NCBI GenBank assembly: GCA_038501625.1 | Contig: JAZAYU010000012.1 | Coordinates: 11,963,338 to 12,027,337 of the forward strand | Source: Corbicula japonica | Lineage: Eukaryota > Mollusca > Bivalvia > Venerida > Cyrenidae | Direction of reading: 5' to 3' | Length of the DNA stretch: 64,000 nucleotides | Part shown: positions 24,273-35,378 of the stretch, piece after piece | How the letters are laid out: each line of letters begins with the position of its first letter | Position numbering within the stretch: the first letter of the stretch is position 1 | Program-made: the position numbers and the translations under genes | Notes under the pieces: model-generated | Database searches by the model: none | What the model saw: the letters and a program-made list of their open reading frames with translations, nothing else | What the model was told of the DNA's origin: nothing

Positions 24273-25176
24273 ATGGGGTCCCGTACAACAAGTACTAATG
24301 GAATGTCTAGAAGAGAATCTGTCAATCAATCTCTCATCACCATGAACTCCAAAGGTACTCAAAAATCAAAAGAACAAGTGAGCAAAGTGAGTGTAAAAGA
24401 GATAGATGATCATGACCTTGGCCAACTCAAAAGAGACATGAGAGAAATGTTTAAAGAATTCAATATGATGAAAAGATGGGTGCTAGATAACAAAATTAGA
24501 AGACAAGTTCTCAGGGATGTTAAACGAGTTGAAAAGAGACATAAATTCAATAAGAGTAGAGGTATATGACACCAAAAATGAGGTCTCAGAACTAAAAACA
24601 AAAGTTAAGGATATAGAAGAAAATATATCTTTCCAAAGTGAACGCCTTGAGAAGAAGCACGAGTCATATGAAGATCTAATAGAAAAACACAAAGCTGAAC
24701 TCAAAGGAATAAATGAGAAGTTTTTGATGCAGGAGAAACATGATAGGCGTCACAACATTTTATTCTATGGCTTTCTAGAAAAAGAAAACGAAAACTTAAT
24801 AGATACTATGAAAGAGTTCTTTTAAAAGTTGGATATCAGTGAGGAAAGAATAAAGGCAATGACCTTTACGAACTACCACAGGCTCCCTGCTGAAAAAGGG
24901 CCAAAACCAATAATTGTGAAGTTTGTATCCATGGAGGACCGGGAATAGATTATGTCCAAATTATTTCACCCATTGTTACGCGATGAAAAGAAAAGAATTC
25001 TACCAGTGGTAATGAAGAGAGAGGAAAAGAGAGGGAGATTGGCACAAGCCGCATTTAAAATCAGGTCTGAAGAAAAAACAAGAATAGTAGAAAAAGGTCT
25101 TCAGGTGTATCTAGAAGTAAGAAAAGACTTGAATCAGAAATGGAAAAGGCGTGAAATAACTGCAGATGAGGATTAA
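24273..25176 (+). pseudogene. L1-like LINE ORF1 relic
   Basis: An ORF1-type protein with a basic N-terminus and a long charged coiled-coil region (DTKNEVSELKTKVKDIEENI), then an RRM-like stretch beginning RRHNILFYGF and a C-terminal domain with NYHRLPAEKGPKPIIVKFVS and RGRLAQAAFKIRSEEK. This order matches L1/Tx1-type ORF1 proteins, which bind RNA in the retrotransposition particle. A frameshift lies near 24515. In-frame stops are TAA at 24823 and TAG at 24946. A small deletion is likely near RILPVV. No endonuclease or reverse transcriptase follows, so this is a dead, 3'-truncated copy. Confidence 0.75.
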
Positions 25177-25404
25177 AGTGACATTAATTGATAGATTTTG
25201 GTGAAATTACATTAGTACACATGTAGTACAAAATTGACACTCAAGATGATGTAAATATGAAATCCAGACAGAGGAGGGACTTGAAAATATCAGAACTCTT
25301 ATGTGTATTGGTGTTATTGCTTGTGTAACAAAATATATTTATTTTAAATATTTATGTTTATTTTATCTTAACCCTTTCCTTTATAAATAAGCATTTTATA
25401 CATG

Positions 25405-25615
25405 TGCGACCTGCGCAGATCCGGATCAGCTGGCATGTCTGTGTCATCTGATCAGGATCTGCACTCTCGCATTTTGGTCAGAAATAATATTACAAATAAA
25501 AAAGCGAACGGTTTAGATCCTCACCGGACGGCATGGAGTTGCTGGCTGATCTGGATCTAAACTGTTTTGCCCTTGCAAGATGTTAAGATGTATCTATGGT
25601 GGAAAGGGTTAACAA
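25405..25615 (+). repeat. Dispersed ~200-bp repeat R3, copy 2
   Basis: Contains GATCCGGATCAGCTGGCATG, TTTTGGTCAGAAATAA, AAAAAGCGAACGGTTTAGAT, GGCTGATCTGGATCTAAACT and ends with GGAAAGGGTTAA. The same ordered blocks occur at 54960-55150 and, more diverged, at 18700-18870. Confidence 0.8.
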
Positions 25616-26559
25616 ACAGCTACAAGTAACAAAAAGTAAACATCTTTTCACTATAGTAAAATGCCTAGTTAGATTTTTGGAGCCAGATATAATTTCAAAT
25701 ATGCAGTCAACGGACTTGTTCCGTTTCGCAAACTGATCGCACTGACCGGCAAACAGTTTGCTTCTCAAAACTACAAGTGTTCCCTATCCTCAACGTCGCG
25801 GTCAGTGTTCCCTATCTTTTTCCATTATTGCGTTTTTCACATCATTTGCATACAGAAACTGGATATTTTTGCACCAGTAACATTCAGTCTGTCGGGATAT
25901 AACATTTTTTCAAGCAACAATCAGCTCTCTTGCGAAAACTTGCCAGAAGAAAGATTTCATCAAGATCCAAGGGTACCCTAATCCCGAGCAATGCAAGCTA
26001 CCAAACTCTGTACACGAAATACCACATAAACTACAAAAGCTGTTATACACATTACATTAGAAAGATCTGGCTTAAAATGTGAATAATTTAAAAAGATGAT
26101 CAATAGTGCAAATGAAAGCATATGCATATTTTTTCTTGTTTTTGGTAGGTTTTTGTTTTTAACCTAGAACTATATTATGTCACAAGGGATGCAATACCTT
26201 TTGTCCGAACATTTCGACTGCACATCTTTAAGGGATTATTTGATAGCAAGCCACACTTTAAGTTCCATTTTTGCTCTTTGAAAGATTGTTATTGTAGATC
26301 TATCAACATGTTGTAAAAAGTTTTTTTCAGCTGATGCATTTATTCACACAGAAAATGGTATTTGAAATAGCTAGGTGATTACATGTACCTATACTCCTGG
26401 AAAATTAAATAGTAACCACCTAGACACTATTTCAACTAACACACTTCTCTGTGAACTTAAAAATGCTTGTTTACCATTGAACTTGTACTTGTAGAATGTA
26501 GATACATGTATACTGCGCCGTTTAATATCCAATAGATTTCCAATTGCCGGTAAATTTCG
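25616..26559. other. No gene; short LINE 3' tail
   Basis: No supported gene. At about 26165-26190 the phrase GAACTATATTATGTCACAAG matches the 3' end of the LINE relic at 22120, so a severely truncated LINE copy is likely. Confidence 0.45.
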
Positions 26560-26709
26560 GACATTTTGTATGCGATTTCAAATTATACACTGACTTTATA
26601 TTCTGTCCAGCGTGATCTCAATTCAAATTTTGGACAATTCGTATGCACTTTCAAATTATACACTGTCTTTATATTCTGTCCAGCGTGATCTCAATTCCAA
26701 TCCTTGTTT
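26560..26709 (+). repeat. ~75-bp tandem duplication
   Basis: Two adjacent copies share TTTCAAATTATACACTG and TTATATTCTGTCCAGCGTGA, then TCTCAATTC. They differ at a few positions. Confidence 0.8.
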
Positions 26710-26952
26710 ATAATTGTAATTTGTACTTTCATTTTCTGAAAACGTGGTTATCTAGGACACACGGTGCAGACATACACTTTAACCCGTCAAATTATACATA
26801 AACATAACAGGTTATTAACGACTATTGATTTTGTTTATGCTAAGCGTCTAAAAGTGTAGTGATGAAATTTATGGTTTATATTTGATTTGCTCTTTTTCTG
26901 TACCACTTTAACTTTAAAGTTTGTGCTTTAATAGAAATATACCGCCATATGA

Positions 26953-26969
26953 GGGGGGGGGGGGGGCGC
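26953..26969 (+). repeat. Poly-G run
   Basis: An uninterrupted run of about 16 G precedes CGCGG. It could form a G-quadruplex and is a likely site of sequencing error. Confidence 0.9.
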
Positions 26970-27148
26970 GGTAAAACTAGGTTCTATTAAAGTATTAAAG
27001 TTATGTTTTTGTATTCAAATATATAAAGATTCATGTTGCGAGACCCTTGAAACTAAAAATATACTAATGAATAACTGTGTAACAAATTGAACTGTTATTG
27101 TTGAATAACTGTGTAATAAATTCTATTGTTCAAATAACTTTATAACAA

Positions 27149-28120
27149 TTATATACTTGTAATACGTTTTTCCAGAATAAATGGGGTTACCAATAATGGG
27201 GCCCGAAACGAAAAAAAGTGAAGTTTTAGAACTTTCAAATTTGCCACTGTTGAGCACAAGTTTCCACACATATTTTGAATACTTTGCAGTTTGTTCAGTT
27301 CACTATCTACAATGCCGTACAATAATCTACAATGCCGTACAATATACAATTAGAATAGTCCAAATGAGATACTACTAAGGAAAGGAAAAGAATATTTGTA
27401 GCATCTTCTGTCAGATATTTGCGAATACTTTTTTATCCCGAAGTAGTTTAACATAGCAGTGCGGCATTTGTTTTTTTTAACATGATCTTTGAATTTTAAA
27501 CTTTCGTCAAGATATGCGCCTAAATAACGAATACAATTCACAGACGATTTAATATCACCTGCTATGTTAAGTCTGAAAAGGACAGCCTTTTCAATTAATT
27601 TTGACATAAATGAAAGGTTACTAATAGGTCTATAGTTGTTGAATACCAGTTCAATGCCAATTTTGTTTTCAGAAGTGCTCGTACGATTGCCTGTTTCCAC
27701 CGAGAAGGAAAAACACCTTTTCTTAAAGAGAGATTTACTAAGTTCGTGATATGTAGTAAAAGAACTTCCAGAAATAACTTCAAAACATTAGTTACTAAGG
27801 GAGTAAATCCAACTCACATGGTTTCGTACTCAGTTTCTGCATAAGCAGCTTAACTTCAGTCTCCGTAAAATCTTGAAAATGATTTAAACAGGGTGTAGGT
27901 TTAACGTCTGGTTTAAAATTATCGAATTGAACGAGTGATTGTCGAATATTAACAATTTTGTTCGTAAAATAATCAGCAAAGTTTTCTGCTAATATGCTGT
28001 CGCTATCTGCAGCGGGCAATGGATTAAATGACTTTTACCTGTCAATTCAGATACTAAACAATAAAGTTTTTTTCGAATCACCAATAGCATCTTAGATTTT
28101 ATTACTGATAATGAAACGTT
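27149..28120 (-). pseudogene. CR1/jockey-like LINE polymerase relic
   Basis: Minus-strand frames in order from 28120 downwards read KKLYCLVSELTG, then DSILAENFADYFTNKIVNIR, then LVNLSLRKGVFPSRWKQAIV, NNYRPISNLSFMSKLIEKAV, then CIRYLGAYLDESLKFKDHV, and finally YGIVDSELNKLQSIQNMC. This is the linker, reverse transcriptase fingers and C-terminal region of a non-LTR element. The middle of the polymerase, including the catalytic YxDD motif, is absent. The frame passes from KAVLFRLN almost directly to GDIKSSVNCIRYLG. Several frameshifts confirm it is dead. Confidence 0.8.
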
Positions 28121-28930
28121 TTGTTAAACTGAGCCTGTAATATATTCGTATTTGTATAAACTTTTGGCAAGCAGAGCAGATTCAATCTGGACAGTTATTT
28201 CATTTTCTTTTCAGGGAGGAATGGAAATAAACGTGTAAAAACTTATTTTATGTATTTATTTTCGTTTGAAACTGAGATCATCAAAGAAACATCACTAATT
28301 GTTATAACTTACAAAATAAACTAATACTGCACTTGATTAAGAATTAATTGAAATTCTCTGGTTTTCCTAGAATACAGACTCGTATTGTAATTAAGTTACA
28401 AGAGCATGCAAAATGCAAAAACTGACAAACAAACTGCCACAATTAAATGTATATCGAGTCATCCAAACAAACTATTTGGTCATAAAGCGTCAAGACCTAC
28501 TCTCAATCCAGAGCTTCGATATTACATTTAGATTTATTTACTTTAAATATTGTTTTTAAAACAAAGAAACCTTATCATTTATTGTAATAAAATGATAGCG
28601 ACGTATAAATATGAATTCTATACTTTTATTAGTTTAGTTTTGAAGAGTGCCTACATAAACAAGAGCCAGTCGGAAACGACTGCAAGCTCGACTATTCGAA
28701 GTCAGACATATTTAAGCACATTTTAAACTGGGCTTCATTTAAACTGGGAAGTAATTCAGTTTATGACACCCAACACACACACATGAACAAAAGTTTCTTA
28801 ATCTAAGTTAGGAAATCAATAAACTACACTTAATTTATTATTGTAGTTTTTTAAGAGTGTTTACACAACCCAGCCCATACACCCCTGATCCCACACCCAT
28901 CAACCCACTATCCCTGCCCACCGAAAGTGA
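28121..28930. other. No gene; possible end of a composite repeat
   Basis: Around 28685 the phrase GCTCGACTATTCGAAG occurs. Its near reverse complement CTTTGAATAGTCGAGC is at about 31447, so the 2.8 kb between may be one composite element with inverted ends. Otherwise nothing is recognised. Confidence 0.4.
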
Positions 28931-28934
28931 TGTG

Positions 28935-29492
28935 GTGAGGTGTGGTGTAGTATAGTATGGTATGGTATGCTGGTTGCTGTTGTTGGTGATGTTGGTGTAG
29001 TTGCTGTTGTTGGTATTGTTGTTGGTGTTGGTAGTGGTGGTGTTGTTATGTTGGTGTTGTTTTTAGTGTTGTTAGTTGTTGGTGTTGTTGATGCTATTGT
29101 TGGTGATGTTGGTGGTGGTGTTGTTGTTGGTGGTGTTCGTGTTGTTGGTGATGGTGTTGTTGGTGGTGGTGTTTTTGTTTGTGGTGTTGTTTACGGTATA
29201 GTTGGTGGTGGTGTTGATGGTGTTGTTGTTGTTGTTCTTTGTGTTATTGTTGGTTGTCTTGTTGGTGTTGTTGTTGGTGGTGGTGGTAGTGTTGTTGTTG
29301 TTATTGGTGGTGGTGGGGGTGTTGTTGGTGGTGTTGTTGACAGTATTGTTGTTGTTGTTATTTGTGTTATTGTTGCTTCTGTTGTTTGTGTTGTTGTTGT
29401 TGGTGGTGTTGTTGCTTTTGGTGTGTTGTTGTTTGTGGTGTTGTTGTTTGTGGTGTTGTTATTGGTGATGGTGTTGTTGTTGGTGGTGGTGG

Positions 29493-29523
<31 letters not shown>

Positions 29524-29935
29524 ATGTGGTGGTGTGGAGGTGGTGGTGTGGTGGTGGTGTTGTTTGTAGTGGTGGTATGTGGTGGTGGTGGGGGTGATGG
29601 TGGTGTGGTGTGGTGGTGGTGGGGGTGATGGTGGTGTGGTGTGGTGGTGGTGGTGGGGGGTGGTGTGGTGTGCTGGGGGTGGTGTGGTGTGGTGTGGTAT
29701 GTGGTTGTGTTGTGTTGTGGTGTGGTGTGGTGTGGTGTGATGTGGTGTGGTGTGGTGTGGTGTGGTGTGGTGTGGTGTGGTGTGGTGTGGTGTGGTGTGG
29801 TGTGGTGTGGTATGGTATGGTATGGTATGGTATGGTATGGTATGGTATGGTATGGTATAGTATAGTATAGTATAGTATAGTATAGTATAGTATAGTATAG
29901 TATAGTATAGTATAGTATAGTATAGTATAACCACT
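28935..29935 (+). repeat. 1-kb GT-only tract grading into pentanucleotides
   Basis: The plus strand is almost purely G and T for the first ~700 bp, with GTT/GGT triplet-like units. It then becomes GTGGT pentamers (about 29660-29805), ATGGT pentamers (about 29805-29857) and ATAGT pentamers (about 29857-29930). The minus strand is correspondingly C/A-rich. The long frames that cross it on both strands (Val/Gly-rich or Thr/His/Pro-rich) come from the simple sequence and are not proteins. Confidence 0.95.
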
Positions 29936-30039
29936 CAACACTTTCGTCCACAGTATGTTAAGTAAATCTCTTTTAAACCTTTTCTATAGCATTACCTATG
30001 AAAAACACTAACACTGAAACTTTAACCATAATTTCTAAG

Positions 30040-31420
30040 TCTCAATTCTAATTTCAAAGTGAAAAAGGGCAAGAATTAAATAAAAAAGCAAGGATGAGTT
30101 ATGAGCCTTTGAACATCAACCTGATGTATGATAAAATAAAGGTATACCAAGTTTAAAAGTTGTGGTTTTAATAGAATGAAAGTTATGAGGTTTCATCATC
30201 TTGCACGTAAACTTAAACCTTAATTTCTAATTCTAAAAAGCGCAATAATTTGATAAAAATCAAAGAAAGAGTTATGGTTCTAGGCAAACATAGTCAGGGT
30301 CATGATAAAGAACAAATTTAAAAGTTGTAGTACAAAGAAGTATGAAAGTAACCAGCTTGCACGCAAACTTTAACCTTAAATTCTAAGTGAAAAAGGGCAA
30401 TAATTTGATAAAAATCAAAGAAAGAGTTATGGTTCTTGGCATACATAGTCAGGGTCATGATGGTGAACAAGTGTCTTTAGTTTCAAAGCTATAGTACAAG
30501 AAGTATGAAAGTAACTAGCTTGCATGCAAACTTTAACCAGAAATTTTAAGTTTAAAAAGGGCTATAATTTGATTAAAAATTAAAGAAAGAGTTATGGTTC
30601 TTGGAATACATAGTCGGGGTCATGATGGTAAACAAGTGTTGAAAGTTTCAAAGCTATAGTATTAAAGAAACTAGCTTGCACGCAAACTTTAACCTAAAAT
30701 TCTAAGTCGAAAAAGGGCCATAATTTGATCAAAATGGAAGTAAGAGTTATGGTTCTTGGCATACCCACTTGTGATATGATAATGAACAAGTGCTGAAAGT
30801 TTCAATGCTGTAGTATAAGTAGTATTGAAGTACGCAAACTTTAACCTGAAATTCTAAGTCCAAAAAGGGCCATAATTTGAAAAAAATGGAAGTAAGAGTA
30901 ATGGTTCTTGGCATATCCACTCAGGATATGATAATGACCAAGTGCTGAAAGTTTCAAAGCTGTAGTATAAAGAGTATGGAAGTTATGTGTTTGTACAGTA
31001 GCTTGCACGCAAACTTTAACCTAGAATTCTAAGTCGAAAAAGGGCCATAATTTGATCAAAATGAAAGTTAGAGTTATGGTTCTTGGCACACACACTCGGG
31101 ACATGATGATGAACAAGTGTGCCAAGTTTCAAAGCTGTAGTATAAGTAGTATTGAAGTTATGTGTTTGTACAGTAGCTTGCACGCAAACTTTCACCTGAA
31201 ATTCTAAGTCGAAAAAGGGCCATAATTTGATCAAAATGAAAGTTAGAGTTATGGTTCTTGGCACACACACTCGGGACATGATGATGAACAAGTGTGCCAA
31301 GTTTCAAAGCTGTAGCTGTAGTAGTTTGTAAGATATAGGTATGTTGCACGCAAACTTTAACCAAAGCGGGACGGCGACGCCGACGCCGACGCCGACAACG
31401 ACGCCGACGCCGACACCTAA
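30040..31420 (+). repeat. ~160-180-bp tandem repeat ending in GACGCC units
   Basis: About nine units share AAAAAGGGCCATAATTTGA, GAGTTATGGTTCTTGGCA, CAAGTTTCAAAGCTGTAGTA-like blocks and GCTTGCACGCAAACTTTAAC. The last two full units (about 31000-31300) are nearly identical and produce the repetitive minus-strand frames there. The array finishes in a GACGCC microsatellite (31370-31415). This family is widespread in bivalve genomes. Confidence 0.9.
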
Positions 31421-31484
31421 GTGAGTAGAATAGCTCGACATATTCTTTGAATAGTCGAGCTAAAAATTGCTAAACAACATTTAG

Positions 31485-31963
31485 CTTATTCGCAGTCTTT
31501 TGCGAGAGTTTACAAACATGAATCTTTGATGTTGAATGTTTTCTGAAGTATATTGTTTAAGTGAGCGTTTGGACGAAACTGTTTTTGGACACAAATCGCA
31601 CTGAAAAGTTTCTTCATCGGCATACCACTACTAAACTTGAGCAATTCCAAATTTTCTGTGTACTTTTACAATTTTCATATTGATATTTAACACGACCATG
31701 TTCCTTTCTAAGATGTTCATGTAAATCTATGATTTTGTAGAATATTTTCTCACAGATTTTAAATTCGCGTCTTTTAACTTGAACGTGAACCCTTTGCGTA
31801 TGGTTCTGCAGCGGGTAGTGGAGGCAAACCATATTTGGCAGATAGAACACACTGTAGTATTGACTGCAGCCTTCTGGTGCACATTTTTACATGAAGTTTC
31901 TTCTTGAACTATACAGATTTCCACAGCTTTTGCTATTTCCTTGTACCAGAATTCATGGCAAAT
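31485..31963 (-). pseudogene. Decayed C2H2 zinc-finger exon
   Basis: A consensus acceptor (TTCATTTTAG) opens an exon beginning ICHEFWYKEIAKAVEICIV. Finger 1 has CSICQIWFASTTR, then after a one-base frameshift near 31810 continues LQNHTQRVH, completing C-x2-C-x3-F-x5-L-x2-H-x4-H. Finger 2 is EFKICEKIFYKIIDLHEHL then RKEH, with the first Cys lost. Finger 3 starts YQYENC, again with the first Cys replaced. After another shift a fourth finger reads FQCDLCPKTVSSKRSLKQY, with the first His replaced. Normal C2H2 arrays bind DNA or RNA. Here frameshifts and lost ligands in most fingers argue for a pseudogene. Confidence 0.65.
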
Positions 31964-33095
31964 CTAAAATGAATACACAATAAATAAGCAACATAAAATA
32001 TTATAGAAGGAAACTGTGCAATAGTTTTGATACTCAAGCTTTAAAATGCCCTAGAAGTAGCGGTATCAGAAAGTCATAAAAATGATCAGTTAAAAGATAC
32101 TCGAAATATTTATTCATTGTCGGCTTTCAATGTAACAGTTCCTTTTTTAAATAAAACTTTGAATATACATGTATTTAATTAATTTCTGAAGTCTGATACT
32201 TTAAAGTTATAAAGGAATTCTGACGTAAAATTATACACGATTGGGAATTTTAATAGCAAAGAAGGAGGAGATAAAACGATGACTGGCACCAGCACCTCGT
32301 CGATGCCGCCTGCACCATCCCTATGCCTCCAGCACTTACTTAAAAATGGGCTTAGTTCGCTAAATGCATGTCAATCATCATCAGAGTGACGAGGATATGT
32401 ATAGAGCTGTAAATGGTTTGTGAGCAACCGCTTGGTCATCAACCATTGTGTACATCCATTGTGCAATTTTAAATGAGTCTGACTGAGAGTAGATTTCGAT
32501 TCGCTACGGCAACAGTAGAACTTATCAACCACCTCTCCCACCCCCCCCCCCCCCCCCAACAAAATGGGTGTGCAAATAACGCTGATAATTGTATAGTTCA
32601 TTTTAATTATGACGCCGGTAACGGATTTATACTGATGGCACTACTGACTTATTTGCATAGGGAGACATCTAAGGACAAACACACTGCAAAAACGAGAGCC
32701 TGATAAGTTTCAACCTGTTTTCCTCCGTTTTAATCTTTTTGTAAAAATATTCTGTCTTACATGTATGATAAAAAATAACAAATCAATAAGAGGTGTAACT
32801 TAAAACATTTATGAACACAAATTAAGTCAGTTTGCCGAGGATACGTACTATCGGCAATTTATGACATACAAATCAACACTTCTTCCGCCCGTACGTGTTT
32901 TAGTCTGTACATTTTTTGTACCGTCACACTGGATTATTGGATCATTGCAAAGATCATTTGAGGAAATTTATGTTCGGTTCGGTTTTCTTGTCGATCTTAA
33001 GGTCAAACTATTACTGATTATTAAAATATATCACTGATGTCTCGTTTGTATACGAACAAAATTGGTTAACACATCACACTTGGATACAACAGTTG
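31964..33095. other. 3' flank of the LIMP-2-like gene; poly-C run
   Basis: No further exon is recognised. A run of about 17 C lies at 32541-32557. On the minus strand ATTAAA-like sequence near 32600 could serve polyadenylation for the gene ending at 33096, but I cannot choose a site. Confidence 0.4.
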
Positions 33096-33152
33096 TTAGG
33101 TCTGAACCAGATTGCGTTCTTCTAAAGACATGTTATTAGTATGTAGGTTCCT
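33096..33152 (-). CDS. SCARB2: LIMP-2-like exon 13, terminal
   Basis: Residues 476-493 plus TAA. The acceptor GTCTTTTCAG|AGG fits phase 0 and encodes RNLHTNNMSLEERNLVQT. The final EERNLVQT lines up with the acidic, dileucine-containing end of LIMP-2, which supports this short exon as genuine. Confidence 0.75.
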   Translation of the reverse strand, partial: RNLHTNNMSLEERNLVQT

Positions 33153-35271
33153 CTGAAAAGACAAACAAATAAATGACTAAAATGTGCAAGAAAACAGTCT
33201 AAACCACAAAAGTATAAACTTTTCACATGTAACAGCAAATATTGCCGAAAGTTAATGACAGAGTCTGTTCGACAGAGATGACAAACACTTTTTAAGCTGT
33301 CTACCACAATCAGGTAAGAAATGTTTACTGCTACCGCCAACATATCATTCACTTTGATATTCAACGTGAACACTTGTAATTATTCGTTACTTTAAAGTCC
33401 TAGACAATCTGAAGGTGATTAAGGAAAACTCAGTGTTCTTACTAATACTAGCTTTTTTTGCGAAACCGTGATTTTTGTGCAATGACGTGTTTAAATATAA
33501 TGCTTACTTAAACCTCAAGCTAGTGTATGCTTGATAAAAAAACAAACTTACACTTGTTTAAACATTTCATTACATAAACCAATTATTGTTCTTGCTCTAT
33601 GAGGAATATACGAGGTACACATCCTACCTAGCTTTAGACTGCAGATGATTCGGAAAAGGTTACAATAGAACACATATTGAACCAAAACAAGACACTTTCG
33701 CTAAACATCATTGGAAACTCCTGTAACATGCCAGTTAATGCAAGGACACAAGGATATAAACACTACATTTCAATAATATAAATTAGGGATAAATCGGCTC
33801 CAAATATGTTCATCGCTGTTACATATATGTAACTTTATTCATTATTCAACCGAAAAGGCAATATATTCAATGAAACAGTACAAAATACAATTTTTTCGTA
33901 AGTTATGTTTAAGGTGGCAATTACTTACCATATCTAATATTTTCCTGATTAAGACGAATGCTATGGCGAGAAGAATCAATGCTATACCAACACCTATAGC
34001 CACCCAGATACCAATGTTTATCACCTTTATTGGAGTGCCCAACTGAGACATAAATTCATCGGCCAGAGACTTGTCTATTCGAAAACTCTGAAATATACAG
34101 AATGTCAGGATGTACAAATTCTTCTTCATACTTGATCGTACTTACTCTATCACTATTATGATACCGCGTCTTCTTGTATAAGCCACCCAGATTAAACAGT
34201 TATATCGGTAAAAAAAATTCCGAATCACGCTGCTCTATGCACGAACAGTTCAACAGATCAAATATTATCCTAAATAACAATGTTAGCCAAACGTAGTTAT
34301 AAAATTGTTCACCACCCAGTGGTAACACCACTTTAATAATAAATCAATCCAGATTTTTTGTTATCATGTTCTATCCTGTAAAATTATCTTCAAGTCCAAA
34401 CAAAGAAAACCCCGCACTGGCGAGAAAAGCTCGGGTTTCCCTTCACCCAACTACTGTTTATTCGTCGAAAAAGACACAAGCAATGACAAATCTGCTTAGA
34501 ATTTCCCTTAAAAGCTTAACAATTGAACCAATTTAATTGAAGTTTAGAATTACCAATCGGATTTATTCTCTCAAGATTTATCTCCCCTTACAGTTCTATT
34601 GTCTAGTCCCTTTTATTCTTATAAAACGTTTAATAAGAGGTCACCATCATTGCAAATGGCGAAGAAAGTCTCAAATTTCAAAAATGAATTTGAGGAAAAT
34701 ACTTATTGCCACCTAGCTTTTGTAAAGAAATGTATTTAGCTAAGGATGTAGTTAATGTTTCCAAGCTCAATTTAGTCTGATTCACGTTCTTATTACCAAG
34801 CACATACTTAAACAAAAGAAAACCGTTTGCATGAGAACTCTGAAATTCATCGGCAATATAACAAAGCAACCCATACCTGAAATAAGAAGTTTAAGAAAAT
34901 GCTGGTCTACAATGTTTAGTGCCAATTCGTCAAAATAATGTTAGGGTTTTTAAGAAATTCGAGGAAAACTTACTTACGGGTTCTACTTTCGGTTTGAAAT
35001 TAAAACATATTAGTGTACTACTTAAAATTTCTGATATTATTTTGCGTGTGTGTGCGTCTGTTCTATGTAAATAAATCATTTTTGTTAAAGAACTTGAGCA
35101 TCCAAACTTAAATACAGCCATGACACACTATATTTCTTCATTTTCATTGGTCTGCCAGTGGGATTATGTCAAGTTACATCAAAATGTTTTGACTTCAAAC
35201 CGAAAGTAGACCCGGTAAGAAAGTTCTTGAATTTCTTGAAAACCCTTACATTTCTTTTGACGAATTGGCAC

Positions 35272-35307
<36 letters not shown>

Positions 35308-35344
35308 TAATAATAATAATAATAATAATAATAATTATAATAAT

Positions 35345-35378
<34 letters not shown>

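Noticed and set aside
24410..24704. Minus-strand Leu/Ser-rich frames over the LINE ORF1 region
   Set aside because: They are shadows of the plus-strand coiled-coil coding sequence.
29191..29934. Long minus-strand Thr/His/Pro/Tyr-rich frames (up to 247 residues) and plus-strand Val/Gly-rich frames
   Set aside because: They translate the GT-only simple sequence in several frames at once. There is no start context, splice site or domain.
31016..31364. Two similar minus-strand frames with HVPSVCAKNHNSNFHFDQ
   Set aside because: They come from two nearly identical units of the ~170-bp tandem repeat and are not a duplicated gene.
33122..33373. 83-residue minus-strand frame overlapping the last LIMP-2-like exon
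   Set aside because: It is a different reading that runs through intron sequence and the exon 13 acceptor. It has no domain.
33842..34129. Reading exon 12 of the LIMP-2-like gene through to a stop at 33842 as the protein end
   Set aside because: A perfect GTAAGT donor follows the membrane segment, and a phase-compatible terminal exon with a LIMP-2-like tail exists at 33152.
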